A DNA stretch of 64,000 nt, taken from contig NC_089855.1 of assembly GCF_036373705.1 (NCBI RefSeq), positions 31,894,719 to 31,958,718 on the forward strand, in the 5' to 3' direction. This DNA comes from Amia ocellicauda (Eukaryota > Chordata > Actinopteri > Amiiformes > Amiidae). The notes under the pieces are model-generated. The model was not told where the DNA came from, searched no databases, and worked only from the letters and a program-made list of their open reading frames with translations. Below, one piece after another: positions 28,301 to 38,391 of this stretch (within the stretch, counting starts at the first letter, position 1; the number at the start of each line of letters is the position of its first letter). The position numbers were made by a program, and so were the translations under genes.

Positions 28301-28811
28301 AGGACAAGAGGGGGCCCCCGCTAAATGGCTTGCCGAGGAATGTAGTAACGTTTCCCGCTGCATCCTACCGGTTTACAGTTACATCATTCCCAGTTCGTGT
28401 ATGTGGGTAAATGGCCTTGCACGGCAGTATGGCAACATCTGCTGCCTGTACTGTACTGTACTGTACTGTACTCGACACTTAACAGTTTCAGATGGCAGCA
28501 ACTCGCAAATCAAAAATTGATTGATCGAGTTAGACCTCACCAAATACTGTTTTAATTAAATTATTGTGTTACACTGCTGTAAAGTTAGATACGTTGTGCA
28601 ATCCACCTACGACGCTGAAATTGCTATGCGCACCGACAAGCTAGGTCTATCAGAAACATGGGCCTATAGAGAATGGCACCTGAACTCATGTACACACGTT
28701 TAATGAGGTCGACATCCCAGGCCGTTCGCCGCTGTCTCTTACCATATACAATACTGGGAGTTATTGTGTCGCTTACCTGTCTTCCCCTTTGTTTTTCTGC
28801 TTCTTGCCCAT
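1213..28811 (-). CDS. eif5b: Eukaryotic translation initiation factor 5B, complete, 24 coding exons
   Basis: This is the translational GTPase that joins the 60S subunit to the 48S complex in the cytosol. Coding exons in transcript order: 28811-28777, 19899-19771, 19373-19301, 18600-17892, 17748-17531, 17047-16897, 16054-15956, 15689-15603, 13417-13352, 11725-11433, 11075-10968, 10472-10362, 9358-9291, 7320-7179, 6651-6520, 6079-5897, 5654-5493, 4953-4822, 4215-4084, 3473-3397, 3253-3089, 2879-2741, 2458-2297, 1320-1213. They total 3681 nt, or 1226 residues plus stop (human about 1220). The first ~600 residues are a Lys/Glu/Asp/Ser-rich low-complexity arm. The GTPase motifs are GHVDTGKT (about 644-651), [17 protein letters not shown] (about 708-713), NKID split across an exon junction (762-765) and TSAHTG (about 829-834). 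Beta-barrel domains and the C-terminal helix follow, ending in FEII. The start [11 protein letters not shown] has A at -3 and G at +4. Every junction keeps frame. Intron 1 is 8.9 kb. Confidence 0.97.
1440..2185 (-). mobile_element. Degraded Tc1/mariner-like transposon in eif5b intron 23
   Basis: A reverse-strand reading frame at 1691-2050 has the feel of a Tc1-family DDE transposase centre: MLWGAF, a DDNAPIHRA-like segment and WFDEY. On the plus strand the text resembles the common fish Tc1 sequence about cases being affected by the next-door frame. Several frames are needed to read the protein, so the copy is dead. I did not find clean terminal inverted repeats, so the ends are approximate. 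Confidence 0.75.
2250..2278. repeat. (GT)n microsatellite
   Basis: About 14 uninterrupted GT units lie in eif5b intron 23, just downstream of exon 23 in transcript terms. Confidence 0.9.
4280..4321. repeat. (GT)n microsatellite
   Basis: About 20 uninterrupted GT units lie in eif5b intron 18, a likely length-polymorphic marker. Confidence 0.9.
4999..5226. mobile_element. Short non-autonomous Tc1-like element (MITE) in eif5b intron 17
   Basis: The left end CAGCTCTGGAAAAAAAATAA is mirrored by a right end that reads CTTTCCAGAGCTG. The inner parts AGACCACTGCA and TGCAGTGGTCT also pair. A TA precedes the left end. The element is about 230 bp and has no transposase, so it would have depended on another element for mobility. 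Confidence 0.7.
7321..9290. other. eif5b intron 13, largely featureless
   Basis: This is the 2 kb intron between the exon carrying DTPGHE and the one ending before NKID. I see no coding exon, RNA gene or intact transposon. The one recognisable repeat is a single arm of a foldback element at about 8442-8510, described separately. Confidence 0.5.
8442..8510. repeat. Single arm of a dispersed foldback repeat
   Basis: The segment with GAGAGCTCG, then GGAACAAAAAACAGCAGGG, then GGTCCTCC and GAGAACCACTG is closely related to the arm at 15437-15503 and more loosely to 60882-60950. At least three copies in one window mark it as a dispersed repeat. No partner arm is evident here. Confidence 0.7.
9359..10361. 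other. eif5b intron 12, no gene seen
   Basis: No coding exon is visible. The stretch from about 9670 to 10250 looks repeat-derived (GGGATGGGCATTTG near 9676, and a later segment with TATATACCCCCTCTGGGAC), but I do not recognise a family and could not find paired ends. Confidence 0.35.
11726..13351. other. eif5b intron 9, no gene seen
   Basis: This 1.6 kb intron separates the short [12 protein letters not shown] exon from the acidic/Gln-rich exon. I see only AT-rich sequence and faint remnants around 12540-12850 that could be an old DNA transposon. No open frame shows conservation. Confidence 0.4.
14060..14156. repeat. 41-bp near-perfect inverted repeat (hairpin) inside the Tc1 element
   Basis: The left arm 14060-14100 and right arm 14116-14156 pair with a single mismatch around a 15-nt loop. 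The arm includes CAGGTGTCTTTTATACAGG. It sits about 40 nt upstream of the transposase start, so it would fold in the 5' leader of the transposase mRNA. Confidence 0.9.
14199..15220 (+). pseudogene. Tc1-family DDE transposase, frameshifted
   Basis: The start [19 protein letters not shown] opens a helix-turn-helix region, and the frame runs to 14612. Relative to the sister copy at 59.4-60.45 kb, four bases are missing in the GCCAACATCTG stretch near 14605, which shifts the frame into a stop. The rest of the catalytic domain continues in other frames, ending at 15220 after GFATKY. The DDE signatures are still legible: SDET near 14650, HDIDPKHTA near 14920 and PDLNPIEN near 15015. One extra Leu codon follows IEN compared with the sister copy. 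It cannot encode an active enzyme. Confidence 0.92.
16212..16230. repeat. (GATT)n short tandem repeat
   Basis: About four to five GATT units lie in eif5b intron 6. No other feature is visible in this intron. Confidence 0.8.
17058..17086. repeat. G-rich (GGGA)n tract beside an eif5b acceptor
   Basis: The repeated GAGGGAGG units lie about 10 nt intron-ward of the exon at 16897-17047. On the transcribed strand this is a C/T-rich run (CCCTCC repeats), which makes up the polypyrimidine tract of that acceptor. Confidence 0.8.
18601..19300. other. eif5b intron 3, no feature seen
   Basis: AT-rich intron between the short ILKELEEL exon and the large acidic exon. I see no repeat family, RNA gene or conserved frame. 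Confidence 0.4.
19998..20195 (-). mobile_element. tRNA-derived SINE copy with shared 3' tail
   Basis: Read on the minus strand it contains GGTTAGGGCTCTGGACTTTG, a B-box-like GGGTTCAATCTC, then CTGCTGTTGTACTCTTGAGC and an (ATT)n-like tail. The same order recurs at about 43215-43372. This fits the SINE families common in early-branching ray-finned fishes. Confidence 0.7.
25694..25850. mobile_element. Mariner-like element fragment in eif5b intron 1
   Basis: The sequence starting GTACAAAAGTTTTAGGCAGG, followed by GTGTAAAAATGCTGTAAAGT, resembles one end of a widespread fish mariner-type element. No opposite end or transposase is present nearby. Confidence 0.5.
28446..28473. repeat. (CTGTA)n short tandem repeat
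   Basis: About five CTGTA units lie 300 bp downstream of eif5b exon 1, inside intron 1. Confidence 0.85.
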
Positions 28812-29589
28812 TGTCCCTGTATGGTGGATTCACTGTGTTAAACTCAATTCCTCGCCGCTCACCGATGCTCAGCTCTCAGCCGCACATATGGTCGCAAAGG
28901 CTAAATCGCGCAGGCGCTCGCCAGTGTGTGTAAGTCTGTGAGTGTGAGTGCGTGCGATACGCACAGAGATGACGTCAGGCCTGACGCACCCGATTCATGG
29001 TCCTTGTAAACCGTTTGTTTGGCAAGCAAAAATATACAGATACACGTATAGAAACTGCCGATTGTAATGTTGAGACCTGAGATTAAACTAATAACTAAAC
29101 GTTTATTTAAAATGCATTTTAAAAGGGGTTTAGCCTCTATCCACGATTGAATATTAATATTAGGCTAGTAGTAATAACAAACCCTCTAATCCTATATAGT
29201 TTTTCAGTAACAGTTGCTTCTTTCCTATGTGTTCGCTTTCTTGATTAATTTTAACATTTGGACTATTTGTTTCTGAATACAAATCGGATTCAAACGAAAA
29301 AAGCTCAGACGAATGAAAAATGTCTTCATTTGCAAATGACAGTGTGACTCCAGGGAGACAGTCATGTTAAAACATCGTCACCAGTCCTAGGTATAAGTCT
29401 AGATAGTTAACATAAGGCACTTAACAAGGTAAAGTCGTTTTATTTTATTTGATATAGCCAACCTATTGAAAAAAAATAAAAAAAAATCTCCGCCACCAAA
29501 TTTATATCTGATTGACGTAATCATCAGCGAATCCTAGGGGGACTTCAGAGACGTTTAACAATATCCGGCGCCTTCTTATGACGTCTTTG
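28812..29589. promoter_or_regulatory. Bidirectional promoter region of eif5b and txndc9
   Basis: The eif5b start codon (minus strand, 28811) and the first txndc9 donor (plus strand, 29638) are 0.8 kb apart, head to head. A perfect cAMP-response palindrome TGACGTCA lies at 28970-28977. Related half-palindromes TGACGTAA (near 29513) and TGACGTCT (near 29579) lie on the txndc9 side. The eif5b-proximal part is locally CpG-rich. Transcription start sites are not visible directly. Confidence 0.6.
28970..28977. promoter_or_regulatory. CRE/ATF palindrome TGACGTCA
   Basis: This is a perfect 8-bp CREB/ATF consensus about 160 bp upstream of the eif5b start codon and about 660 bp upstream of the first txndc9 donor. 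A chance match is possible, but its place in a divergent promoter favours function. Confidence 0.5.
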
Positions 29590-29637
29590 CAGGTCCATAC
29601 GCAGGGATTCAAACCATCGCAGTTGTCAAAGCCTGAG
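29590..29637 (+). other. txndc9: Probable txndc9 5' non-coding exon 1
   Basis: A strong donor, CCTGAG followed by GTAAGT, ends at 29637 in the promoter-proximal position expected for a leader exon. The start of this exon is unknown, so the left boundary is nominal. It would splice to an exon beginning near 31474 (after TTCCTAGTTCAG), which carries the start codon. Confidence 0.5.
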
Positions 29638-31473
29638 GTAAGTCCATTGAGAGTAGACAGCTTTGGAGCAAATAAAATGCACAGAACGAATAAGCTTTAT
29701 TCTTTGACAGCAAATGTTAAGTAATGAGGAGCGACTCGAATTTCTTAGGAAATGTTGCGAGGGTGCATTTCATCACTGGATGGAAATGTTAATTCCTGTG
29801 GTAACTCGGAGGACGTTTTCTGTTATCTGCAATATGAAAGCTATGAAAAAATTCAAATTGGAGCCGGTCGATTCGATAAAGATGGGCGCGGTTTGAGATT
29901 GGGTCTTCGATGCAAGTCTGAAATCGTATATAATAAATAATAATACAATTAATAATAAGTATGGTCATATCTTGGAGCTTAACAACAGGGACTGGGGACT
30001 TGTTCTTTGTCCGAGTCACTGGTTCAGTCCACGCGGTTCTGTATGTTTTGTTGTTCGGTGTCACAAACTGACGCCTAACGTGATCGCGAGGTGTGTGTCG
30101 TGGTAATAATTTCTGGTTAAAGTAAAACTGGAAATTACAAGTAGTACATCATAGTTGGCGGTGGGTTAGTGAAGAGCATTGTGACAATGTGGGGTGGGAG
30201 TGACTACTTTTCTTCTTGTCTTTCCAGTATAATAATGATGTACTCAGTTTACGATCAAGCACCACGTTGTTAACATGAAATGGCCTTTTATCTTTGGCAC
30301 TTCAAGCTAGTCCGGTTTACGGCAAAGTCGGCTGTGTATAGTAACCATGGACACCTTTGCAGACAAAGGAGGTTGTGTGTAACCGAGTGATCAGCTGTCG
30401 GTTCTTGTATCTGTTTTTCCTCTTTCCATTAACAATACAATGATGTAGCTGACTAGAATGGCATAACTCTGTCGACTAGGATCTTATCAGGATCAGTAAT
30501 GGACAGTAGATTGAACATCTTGGCATCCTAGCTGGGTTAAATGGTAATTTGACAATTTTCCGTTGTGGATAAATTAAGAACTCTGCTTGTTCACCTCCCA
30601 TATATAACACTTAAGATGTATGCTAGTTGTATTAAATATTCTCCTGGAAAATAATTAACTGAGGTGCTTTCCCCTTTCATCAGAGCTTAAAATATAAAAG
30701 ACAGGCACTGCGGTACAAATCCATAGAAATGATTTCCTACGAAAATGCATGGCTGAAACTTATCCGCCCATTATTTAAGAGGAGTGGAGTGCTGAATCCT
30801 TTGATGCCAGAATACATACTAGATCTGTAATTCAAATGGCTTTTTAAAAACAAAAGGCCATTATATTTAAGGATTTAACAACACAGGCTGCAGCAGGACT
30901 GGTGTATTGATCAGTGGCACAAAGGCACAGTGTGAAAGCTATTCATAGTAGCATACTGATATCCAGTAGCTGTAAGGCACACTAGTACCTCATTACTCCA
31001 GAGACAGCCTGCCTGTATTGCTGATACTGCAGTATTTTCAGTTAGATTTTGCAGTACAAGGCCCTTGAGAACACTCCAGACAGAGAAATAATGTTATGCT
31101 GGGGTTTCTGAGAGCCAGGGGAAAATGGGAGAGTCTGCATGAAAGGCCTGCCCCCACCACCACATGTGGAGAGGTGAGGAAATACGGCTAGGATCTTCCA
31201 ATCCTAGTCACCCTCATGCCACCCCTCATTTTACAAACTAAATTTATGGTCAATTTAAGTAAATTTATCATTCTGTGATCTGGTCTACTCAGTTTTTATG
31301 TACTATTAATTGTGAAATATAGTGCACTCGCTCACCTTTGCCATGTTTTGGAAATGCACCCAAAATGTGGCACCGCAACCTCATAGTGCCTTATGGAGCA
31401 GTGTTTGTAGCTTTCACCCATTCATGTGTCCACCAGCCTCCATCCTCACACACAGTCACCTTTCCTAGTTCAG
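29638..31473. other. txndc9 intron 1, no feature seen
   Basis: This 1.8 kb leader intron has no recognisable repeat or RNA gene. A 60-codon frame at 29714-29896 has no family match and is probably fortuitous. Confidence 0.4.
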
Positions 31474-31504
31474 ATCTGGCAAGGAAGGAATTTCTCTTGG
31501 AATC

Positions 31505-33750
31505 ATGGCGGGCAGTCAGTCAATGGAAATCCTCAGCAAGGTCTTGGAGAACCAGATGATGGAGACGGCCAAGATGGTGGAGGAACAGCTGGACTCTGAG
31601 CTGTGCAAGTTGGAAAAGATGGACGATGACGAGTTGGAGAAGCTGAAGGAGAGGCGGCTGGAGGCACTCAAGAAGGCCCAAAAGCAGAAGCAGGTACCAG
31701 TAATGGCGTTGGAATCTGATCTCTCATGCTTTAGCTCTAAAGGAAGGATTTGGAACATGTAGGGTGAACCATTCCAGTCCTTTAGGGCATTTCTTAATTT
31801 ATATCACTGAGAAGAATTTTAAATCCGTTTTTTTCCAGGTTTTAATCAGTCGCTAATTCAAACATGCCTATAAAACATGCAGGAACCCAGCCCTCAAGGA
31901 ATGGAATTGCCCAGTCCTGCTGTAGATGAATTGACAGTGTGTAACCCATTCTGTAAAACTGTGAAAGAGTATCCTTCACCATTTATAGTACCTACTCTAC
32001 ATTTCTCTTGTTTTAAATGGGACATGTGAAGGTTCCCTAGCCATTGCAGCTACAAGGGAGTACTGTGTGTCTTCAGACCATGTGATGTTTAATAGCTAAG
32101 ACACCTTACAATATGTGCTTCCCTCCTTAGGAATGGCTGTCTAAGGGACATGGTGAGTACATGGAGATCCCAAGTGAGAAAGATTTCTTCCAGGAAGTGA
32201 AAGACAGTAAGAATGTGGTCTGCCATTTCTACAAAGACTCCACCTTCAGGTAAGCCCCATGCTATCATTGGAGAATACATTAGGGGGTGAGCTGAGGAGA
32301 TACTTAATGATATAGAAAATCCTGCTAAACCAAATTGTATTTTGCGGTCTCTGGCTATTTGGTTAAAGTTAAGATTCTATTAATATTAAGTTGTAGATAA
32401 TAACTTCCAACCCGATAATTGTTGGAAAGTGGAATTATGATTTGCAGAAAATATAAATTAAGAACTATTACAATTGACGATACGATGGAAAAAAAGCAGG
32501 CTGCAGGCAGTTTTGTTTTTAAGTGTACTGTATAGTGTGTTCCTATGATCTAAAGATGATCTGGACTTTAAAAAAAAAAAAAAAAAACTTTTAATTTTCT
32601 ATTTTTAATTTGTAAGGGAAGCTCATTAATCCTACCATATTTCTTAAGGCATGTGTGGAAGTTTTTAGATTTCCTTTAATCAACACATTTGAGCTTTTTC
32701 AGACTGTATTATAATTTATATAATGCTTTTTATTCCAGTGACCAGTGATTTGGATGTTGTTTTTTTTCTATTGTTTTTGGAACAGATGCAAAATTATGGA
32801 CAAGCACCTAACCATATTGGCCAAGAAACACCTGGAGACGAAGTTCATTAAGCTGAACGTAGAGAAGGCTCCATTCCTCACCGAGAGACTGCGCGTCAAA
32901 GTCATCCCCACGCTGGCGCTGGTGAAGGACGGCAAGACCAAAGATTACGTGGTCGGCTTCACTGATCTGGGGAACACGGATGAGTTCACGACGGAAATCT
33001 TAGAATGGCGTTTGGGCTGCTCAGAAATCATTAACTACAGGTAACTAGGGAATGCAGGTGGTGTGTTTATGGGCACTGAGGGGATGGGATTTTTATAAAA
33101 AGTAAGGAGATTGGGCAGATGTGATGGTCTGGGTGGTGAGAGTGCCACTTTGGGCTGAGCACAAGGGGATAATGGATTTTGATTTTGCCTGGTTCACCTG
33201 ACTGACATGCTGGTCCAATGGGCTGTATCAATGGGGCCCAGGTTTAGAGTGAACTGCAACACTGGGGTCAGACCAAATTTAGATTGGCTAGTTATTGTAA
33301 TGGCAGTAGAAATGGATTCACATTTTTGGCTGAAAACATGTATGATTGCAGTAATCAGACTGTCCAAGTACACTTAAAGTATGCATTTTTGTGTGTGTTA
33401 TCACTGATCTAATAACTGGTTCTTTGAGTTGTTTATGATGCATCACAATATACCCGTGTGCCATCCTGCAGGTCTATCTGGAGTTTAATTATCATGACAC
33501 GGTTGTGGCTCAGATTTAGGCTTCTGTGCTCTTATATTTAAATATTGCAAATATCCTGTCTTTTCTAGCTGAGGAGTATTTATAATTATTATTAAGGCAG
33601 GCACATTTTCTTAACAATTTCTTGCCTTACAGTGGAAATTTGATGGAGCCTCCCATTCAGGGACAGAAGCCCAAGTCAAAGTTCACGAAGGTAGAGAAGA
33701 AGACAATACGGGGTAGAGGGTATGAATCCGACTCTGACGATGACAACTAG
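31505..33750 (+). CDS. txndc9: Thioredoxin domain-containing protein 9, complete
   Basis: A phosducin-like, thioredoxin-fold protein that binds the cytosolic chaperonin CCT/TRiC and tunes actin and tubulin folding. Coding exons 31505-31693, 32131-32249, 32786-33040 and 33633-33750 total 681 nt, giving 226 residues, the same length as the human protein. The first exon encodes a charged helical arm rich in Glu and Lys. The thioredoxin-like domain starts around [10 protein letters not shown] (residue 64). The family hallmark is visible: no CXXC redox pair, only isolated Cys94 and Cys104 flanking HFYKDSTFR. The [14 protein letters not shown] and GFTDLGN segments follow. The tail ends in an acidic SDSDDDN. 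The start codon has A at -3 and G at +4. It is head to head with eif5b. Confidence 0.97.
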
Positions 33751-34865
33751 ACTGCAATGGCTTCCTGTCCTCCAAGGCTCCACACCCCCTCCCCCCACCT
33801 CTCTCTCACTTGTGCTTCATAGTCCTCATTCTCAATATCTGTGGCGTTCCATATACGCCATCCGGTTTCCTTTTCAAACCATCTTTGTTTTGTCTGCAGT
33901 CTTTTGGATCTGTATTCAATGATTTCTTTCCAATTCCATGGACTTAACCTTCAATATATATTTTGATGTTGTACCAGATTAAATGTTTAAAATGTAACAT
34001 CTCAGTTTTCAATGTTTTTTTGTGTTGACATCATAGACTGTATGTTTTTTGTTTAATCTTTTCCCCATGTTTGAGGTTTTATAACTCATAAAAGGGAGAG
34101 TGTTCTTTCTTTGATCAATTGGTACAGAAACCCTAGAAGTACCAGGGAAACGATCTTGTGTAATATATAAGAAACTGACTTTATTTTTTTGCCTTAATTT
34201 GGAATCCTCCCTAATCCAATATCCTGGTGACCTACTGCCCTGACACCTGTGTAGATCATCTTTAAGTTAATGAGATGCTGAGCTACTGAACTGTATCTTT
34301 TCCTGATTGGGCAGAGCATATGGTGTATGTTGATGGCAAGGAGAGGAGACCAGATTGGCTATTTCTTCAGGAGCCAGATTTAAGCAAGAGTGCTCAGCTC
34401 AGTCTCTGACAAATTCTAAAGTATCCATGGCTGATCTCAAAACTGTATAATGAGTATTGTGCCATTTTGAAAACAAGTTGTTTTGGAAAATCAATTTTCC
34501 TTGGCAAAAACACCAGCTTGCTCTACTGCCCACTGGTTTCTGCAATCCATGGAGAAACAAAACATTGAATTAAGTTGCCCTTAGTTTTAAGTTTTCTACC
34601 AGTTGTTTTCTTGTAACTAATTTTAAATCTATTGCACATGACCAAATGCAAACACTCATAATAATCTGCTTTTTGTCGTATTAATATTAAGAGCTGCTGC
34701 TCTTCAGCTGGTTATTAGTAGCAAACAAGTGCCAAGGGTGCCACCAGCATAGTGCAATCTTTAAAAATAAAATAGAAAAATCCCCCTTCCAACTTGGATT
34801 TCAGCATAAGGGTTCAGTTTTAGATTGGTGTGTACTTTAATTTAATAAAGCATATTTCAGTCAGT
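33751..34865 (+). other. txndc9: txndc9 3' UTR
   Basis: About 1.1 kb of non-coding sequence follows the stop. An AATAAA at 34844-34849 is the best poly(A) signal. An earlier AATAAA-like run near 34766 is an alternative. Confidence 0.6.
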
Positions 34866-35600
34866 GAGCTGCACATGTGTTGTTTGTGTGACATAAAGCA
34901 TCCCAATATGAACTATACCTGGGTGAGGTTGATCAAAATGAACAGCTTCTAAATTAATTTCCCTCATTAATAATTTGGTTCAATATTTGTTTCCATTTGA
35001 ACAAGTCCCCTCCTCCACACCTATGAAGAAATTTAAACTCCTCAGATGATATAGCATGAAGAATCCACAGCTGCACTCATTTCTTGTTACTCAATGTGAA
35101 ATGCATACACTTGAAGAATAATAAAACCCCAACCCTGGTGTGGATTGGGATCTTATCTTTTTAGTGTGAAGTCTTACTCAGTTTAGAGTGCCCTAAAAGA
35201 CATTCAACAAATGTGATCACTGAACAGACCCCTTTTAATGACAGCCTTAACATCTGTTGAATGATGAATGCTTTCTGTGACCATTTCTTAAAGGGGTTCC
35301 AGGTGGGAGTTTTGAAAAGAAGCTAAATTGGCTGAGAGCATCACATTGGTACATAAACAGCATACATTAAACTGGAAAGGAAACTTAACTCGCCCATTAT
35401 CTTCCTCACCAACACTGATTCAATAGCTCTTGATCATGGATGTAATCATTGACATTGAAGCTAAACATCCTATGATTAAGAATAACATACTTTTTTTTTG
35501 GGGGGGGGGGGGTATACAACTTGCAGGAAAGGGGTAGGGGACTCTGCTTGGTGCTAAACTGGAACGAGTCTCTTACATCACGGAAGGCTGTAGGAAGTGA
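34866..35600. other. Tail-to-tail spacer between txndc9 and mrpl30
   Basis: The spacer is about 0.7 kb and has no coding exon. A T-run followed by a G-run (about 35491-35512) is the only simple sequence. In mammals, as I remember, goose-type lysozyme genes occupy this position. No frame here has lysozyme character. Confidence 0.6.
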
Positions 35601-35601
35601 T

Positions 35602-35607
35602 TTTATT
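35602..35607 (-). terminator. mrpl30: Candidate mrpl30 poly(A) signal
   Basis: AATAAA on the minus strand, about 30 nt after the stop codon, would give a 3' UTR of only about 50 nt. Confidence 0.5.
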
Positions 35608-35636
35608 TTACAAAGGTTACAGGATTTTGGCGCACA

Positions 35637-37493
35637 CTACGATTCGATGGCTTTTTGTTCCAGGGGCTGCAGGCGACGTCTTACAACCAACTCCCCGGTG
35701 CTCTTCACAAAGGTGTCTGCCAGCTCCTCCTCTGCTGGCAGTCCGTGGGGCAGCTTCAGGGGCTGGATCCTATGGAGAAATGGTGACATATGGTTGTTTT
35801 TTTCTTAAGGATTTTTTCTACCCAATGCCAAGGCACAGTATTGTCTAAGAAGCTCTATTTTTAATAGATCCACAATTAAAAAGTGAAATATTAATACCAA
35901 CCTCACAAGGTGCTTTATGATTTTTAGCTTGTTGTTGACAGAAGGAATGTTTTTGTGCACACGGGGCTGATGTGCCTGAAAAACAATATTAACAACACGT
36001 AAGCAAAATTTGAAGCTGAAATTGTGTTGTATAACTAGGCAGCATGCATGTATATAGCCTGAACTGGTAGCTGTACACTGTCAGTCTTCTAATTATTAAA
36101 TTTGTGGACTTTCTATTAAAATCAATATAACCCTAATATGAACCTAAATCTTTAACCTTACTGGATTTGAAGGTGTTTTTCCACCAAACAATATTGAAAT
36201 CGATTCATCATGCCTAAGTAAAGAGTTGTACATTCTTAGCTAGCAAAGTTAACACAGGCATTCCTTCTAATTGAGACAATCAAGGGGGTCACCTTTCATC
36301 TTGGGTGCTTAGAGAAATTCATATTTAAGTTGAATACCTTGCCTAGTCCCAGATCCTGCACAACTTTCTTTTCCCAGTAGGGCCGTCGCATGGTGCTCTT
36401 TATCCTGGTGATGAGGTGCAATTTGTGTGGCTGCTCAGGGTCCCCACCATACTTGTCGTGCTCTTTAGCCCGTTCTTCATACACCTCAGGAGGCAAAGCA
36501 ACAAGCATGCCACTCATAAAATATCCATTGATCAGACTTTTTAACTTTTTAGAGGAATTTACATGATGACAAAATAGGAGTTATCAATAAATTATCATTA
36601 GGTTAAAATTCAATATGGATCAGGGTTAATTGAACATGGTAGCAACATTGACATTCATCACTTGGACCCAAGACATCAGAGTAAAGTGGGCATTGCAGTG
36701 TAATAGTACTACACTGATAATACAGGGTCATGATATGGGTCAGCTCCACCAGGTGCACAGACCTTATTAACCTTTACCATGTTAAACATGTGTTGTATAA
36801 AATATGAAAGATTTCCAATGACAAAATAAACCCATCGTTAATAGGAGATGCAAGCAGGTGTTGAACAAGGAAAAGAGGAGATCGATTCAAATTGCAATAA
36901 AATAGATTATTCGAGGAAAGATTTTAAATTGCTGATACATGAAAGAAAGGTATTAAATCTGTAATTCTCTTACCTCCGGTAGAATTCGTGTTTTGGTGAA
37001 TTTGCAGCGATATGCCACAGTCCACGGCAATTGTGTGGCTTCAGTTATATTCTGTAAAGGATCAACACATCAAAGGCATTTTAATATAAATTATACAACT
37101 GACTTAAAAACAAACACAAGTACCTGTATATAAGGCTGACTGCGACGATGAATTGGATGAAGGTGGTGATAAAATAATTGTGGCATCAGGTAAAAGTAAT
37201 GTTAGAGACTTACGAGGACGCACAGAAATTATTAAGGCGAAAACACACTTGAAAAAACAATCAGTCAGAAGATCGTTTGCTATCGTAACTTATGCAGGCA
37301 TCAATAGGGGAAACAGTACGCATGATCACCGGGTTATATGTTCACTTTAGTAAACCAATGTGATTTCTATCAATTAAAATTCACGTATTCAAACAATATT
37401 TGTAGTAATTATTCTGTTGTTTCTTTTCAAATGTCTAAATACACTTACCTTTAACCCAACTGATTTTTGAAGTGCCCTGCAGAACACTGCCAT
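35637..37493 (-). CDS. mrpl30: Mitochondrial ribosomal protein uL30m, complete
   Basis: A component of the large subunit of the mitochondrial ribosome. Coding exons in transcript order: 37493-37449, 37051-36974, 36484-36338, 35975-35902, 35769-35637. They total 477 nt, giving 158 residues (human 161). Recognisable blocks are [47 protein letters not shown] and [19 protein letters not shown], in family order. The N-terminus [15 protein letters not shown] has the basic, non-acidic character of a mitochondrial presequence. The first three junctions are phase 0. The fourth donor is GTTGGT, weaker than usual. It is head to head with mitd1. Confidence 0.95.
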
Positions 37494-38391
37494 TGCCTAC
37501 AGCCCTATCAAATCCCCGTGTGATCAGTGTGCAAAATGCACCAAGGTTATTGCAGAAACGAGACCTGTAATCCAATAACGGCACAGATCACGTAGACAGT
37601 CAACAGCAGAGTCCTTATTCATGTATTTATTTGTCCCAGTTCACCAATTCCACATTTTACATAAAACAAAAAACTGATTTAGATATATTCACAATTCACA
37701 ATCTGCAAAATGTGTCACGCCGAAAAGAAGCAGGAAGGCGTTCCAGTTCGTTTTTGCACCCGATGTCTCGCTAGTTGTTGAAGAATAATGGTTCCTATGT
37801 TGATCTTAAATAAAATAAGCAACATAGTCTAAATAGCTAATACCAATTTAATAAGTATAAAACATAGTAAACATAATCATTTGGTTTTAGATTTGTTTAT
37901 AGTCATTATTGTTTATATTCTTGTTAACTCAAATGTGCGCACTTGTGTTTCTGGTGGGGCTTATTATTATGTGCCACAGCAGCTTCAGTAAACGAGTTAC
38001 CGAATCGGGTCGGAAGCAGGAAGTTAAGGCAGAGATGATAGATGTGATTGGAAAAGAACAGGTCTCAACAGTTTATAGATTTTGTTTAGAGAGAAATCTG
38101 TAAATATGCTCATTGGTTACGACAAGCTGAGCGTTTGTGTTTCTGGGTCTGTTTATGACTTCATATGGCTAGAAAACTGTTAACATTTTGGATAGCTGTG
38201 GTAGTAGTAGTAGTTGGCTAAGCAAGCTTCAGTTGAATTTACACGCCCAGTGTTATGCAGGGCACTCAAAATTAAATAGAAACCGGGGAAACATAATTGT
38301 CACTACCTACAACTACGACCAAGAAGCCCTTAAGGATATACTAATCGCATTGGTACAGGTTGCGTGTTGAGGAGGATTTTAAATCTTGAAG
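37494..38391. promoter_or_regulatory. Divergent spacer of mrpl30 and mitd1
   Basis: The two start codons face away from each other across 0.9 kb. A CCAAT lies at 37572-37576 near the mrpl30 side. ETS-like AGGAAG motifs occur near 37733 and 38016. Transcription starts are not resolved. A short frame with a hydrophobic start (37933-38103) is noted but not called. Confidence 0.5.

Larger units (their letters stand above)
19900..28776. other. eif5b intron 1 (8.9 kb), largely featureless
   Basis: The intron separates the 35-nt coding part of exon 1 from exon 2. It holds a SINE tail (about 19998-20195), a mariner-like fragment (about 25694-25850), an AG tract near 26132-26150 and a CTGTA tandem near 28446-28473. 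The other ~8 kb shows no coding exon with conserved content. The longest frame there (24552-24827, 91 codons) matches nothing I recognise. An intron of this size next to the promoter could hold enhancers, but nothing in the sequence proves it. Confidence 0.5.

Noticed and set aside
29714-29896. 60-codon frame after the txndc9 leader
   Set aside because: No family resemblance; it lies inside the leader intron, and the txndc9 start at 31505 gives a full-length conserved protein without it.
37933-38103. Short frame with a hydrophobic N-terminus between mrpl30 and mitd1
   Set aside because: It could be a small signal-anchored peptide, but there is no family match, no clear promoter logic and no splice support. 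An AT-rich frame of 56 codons is expected by chance.
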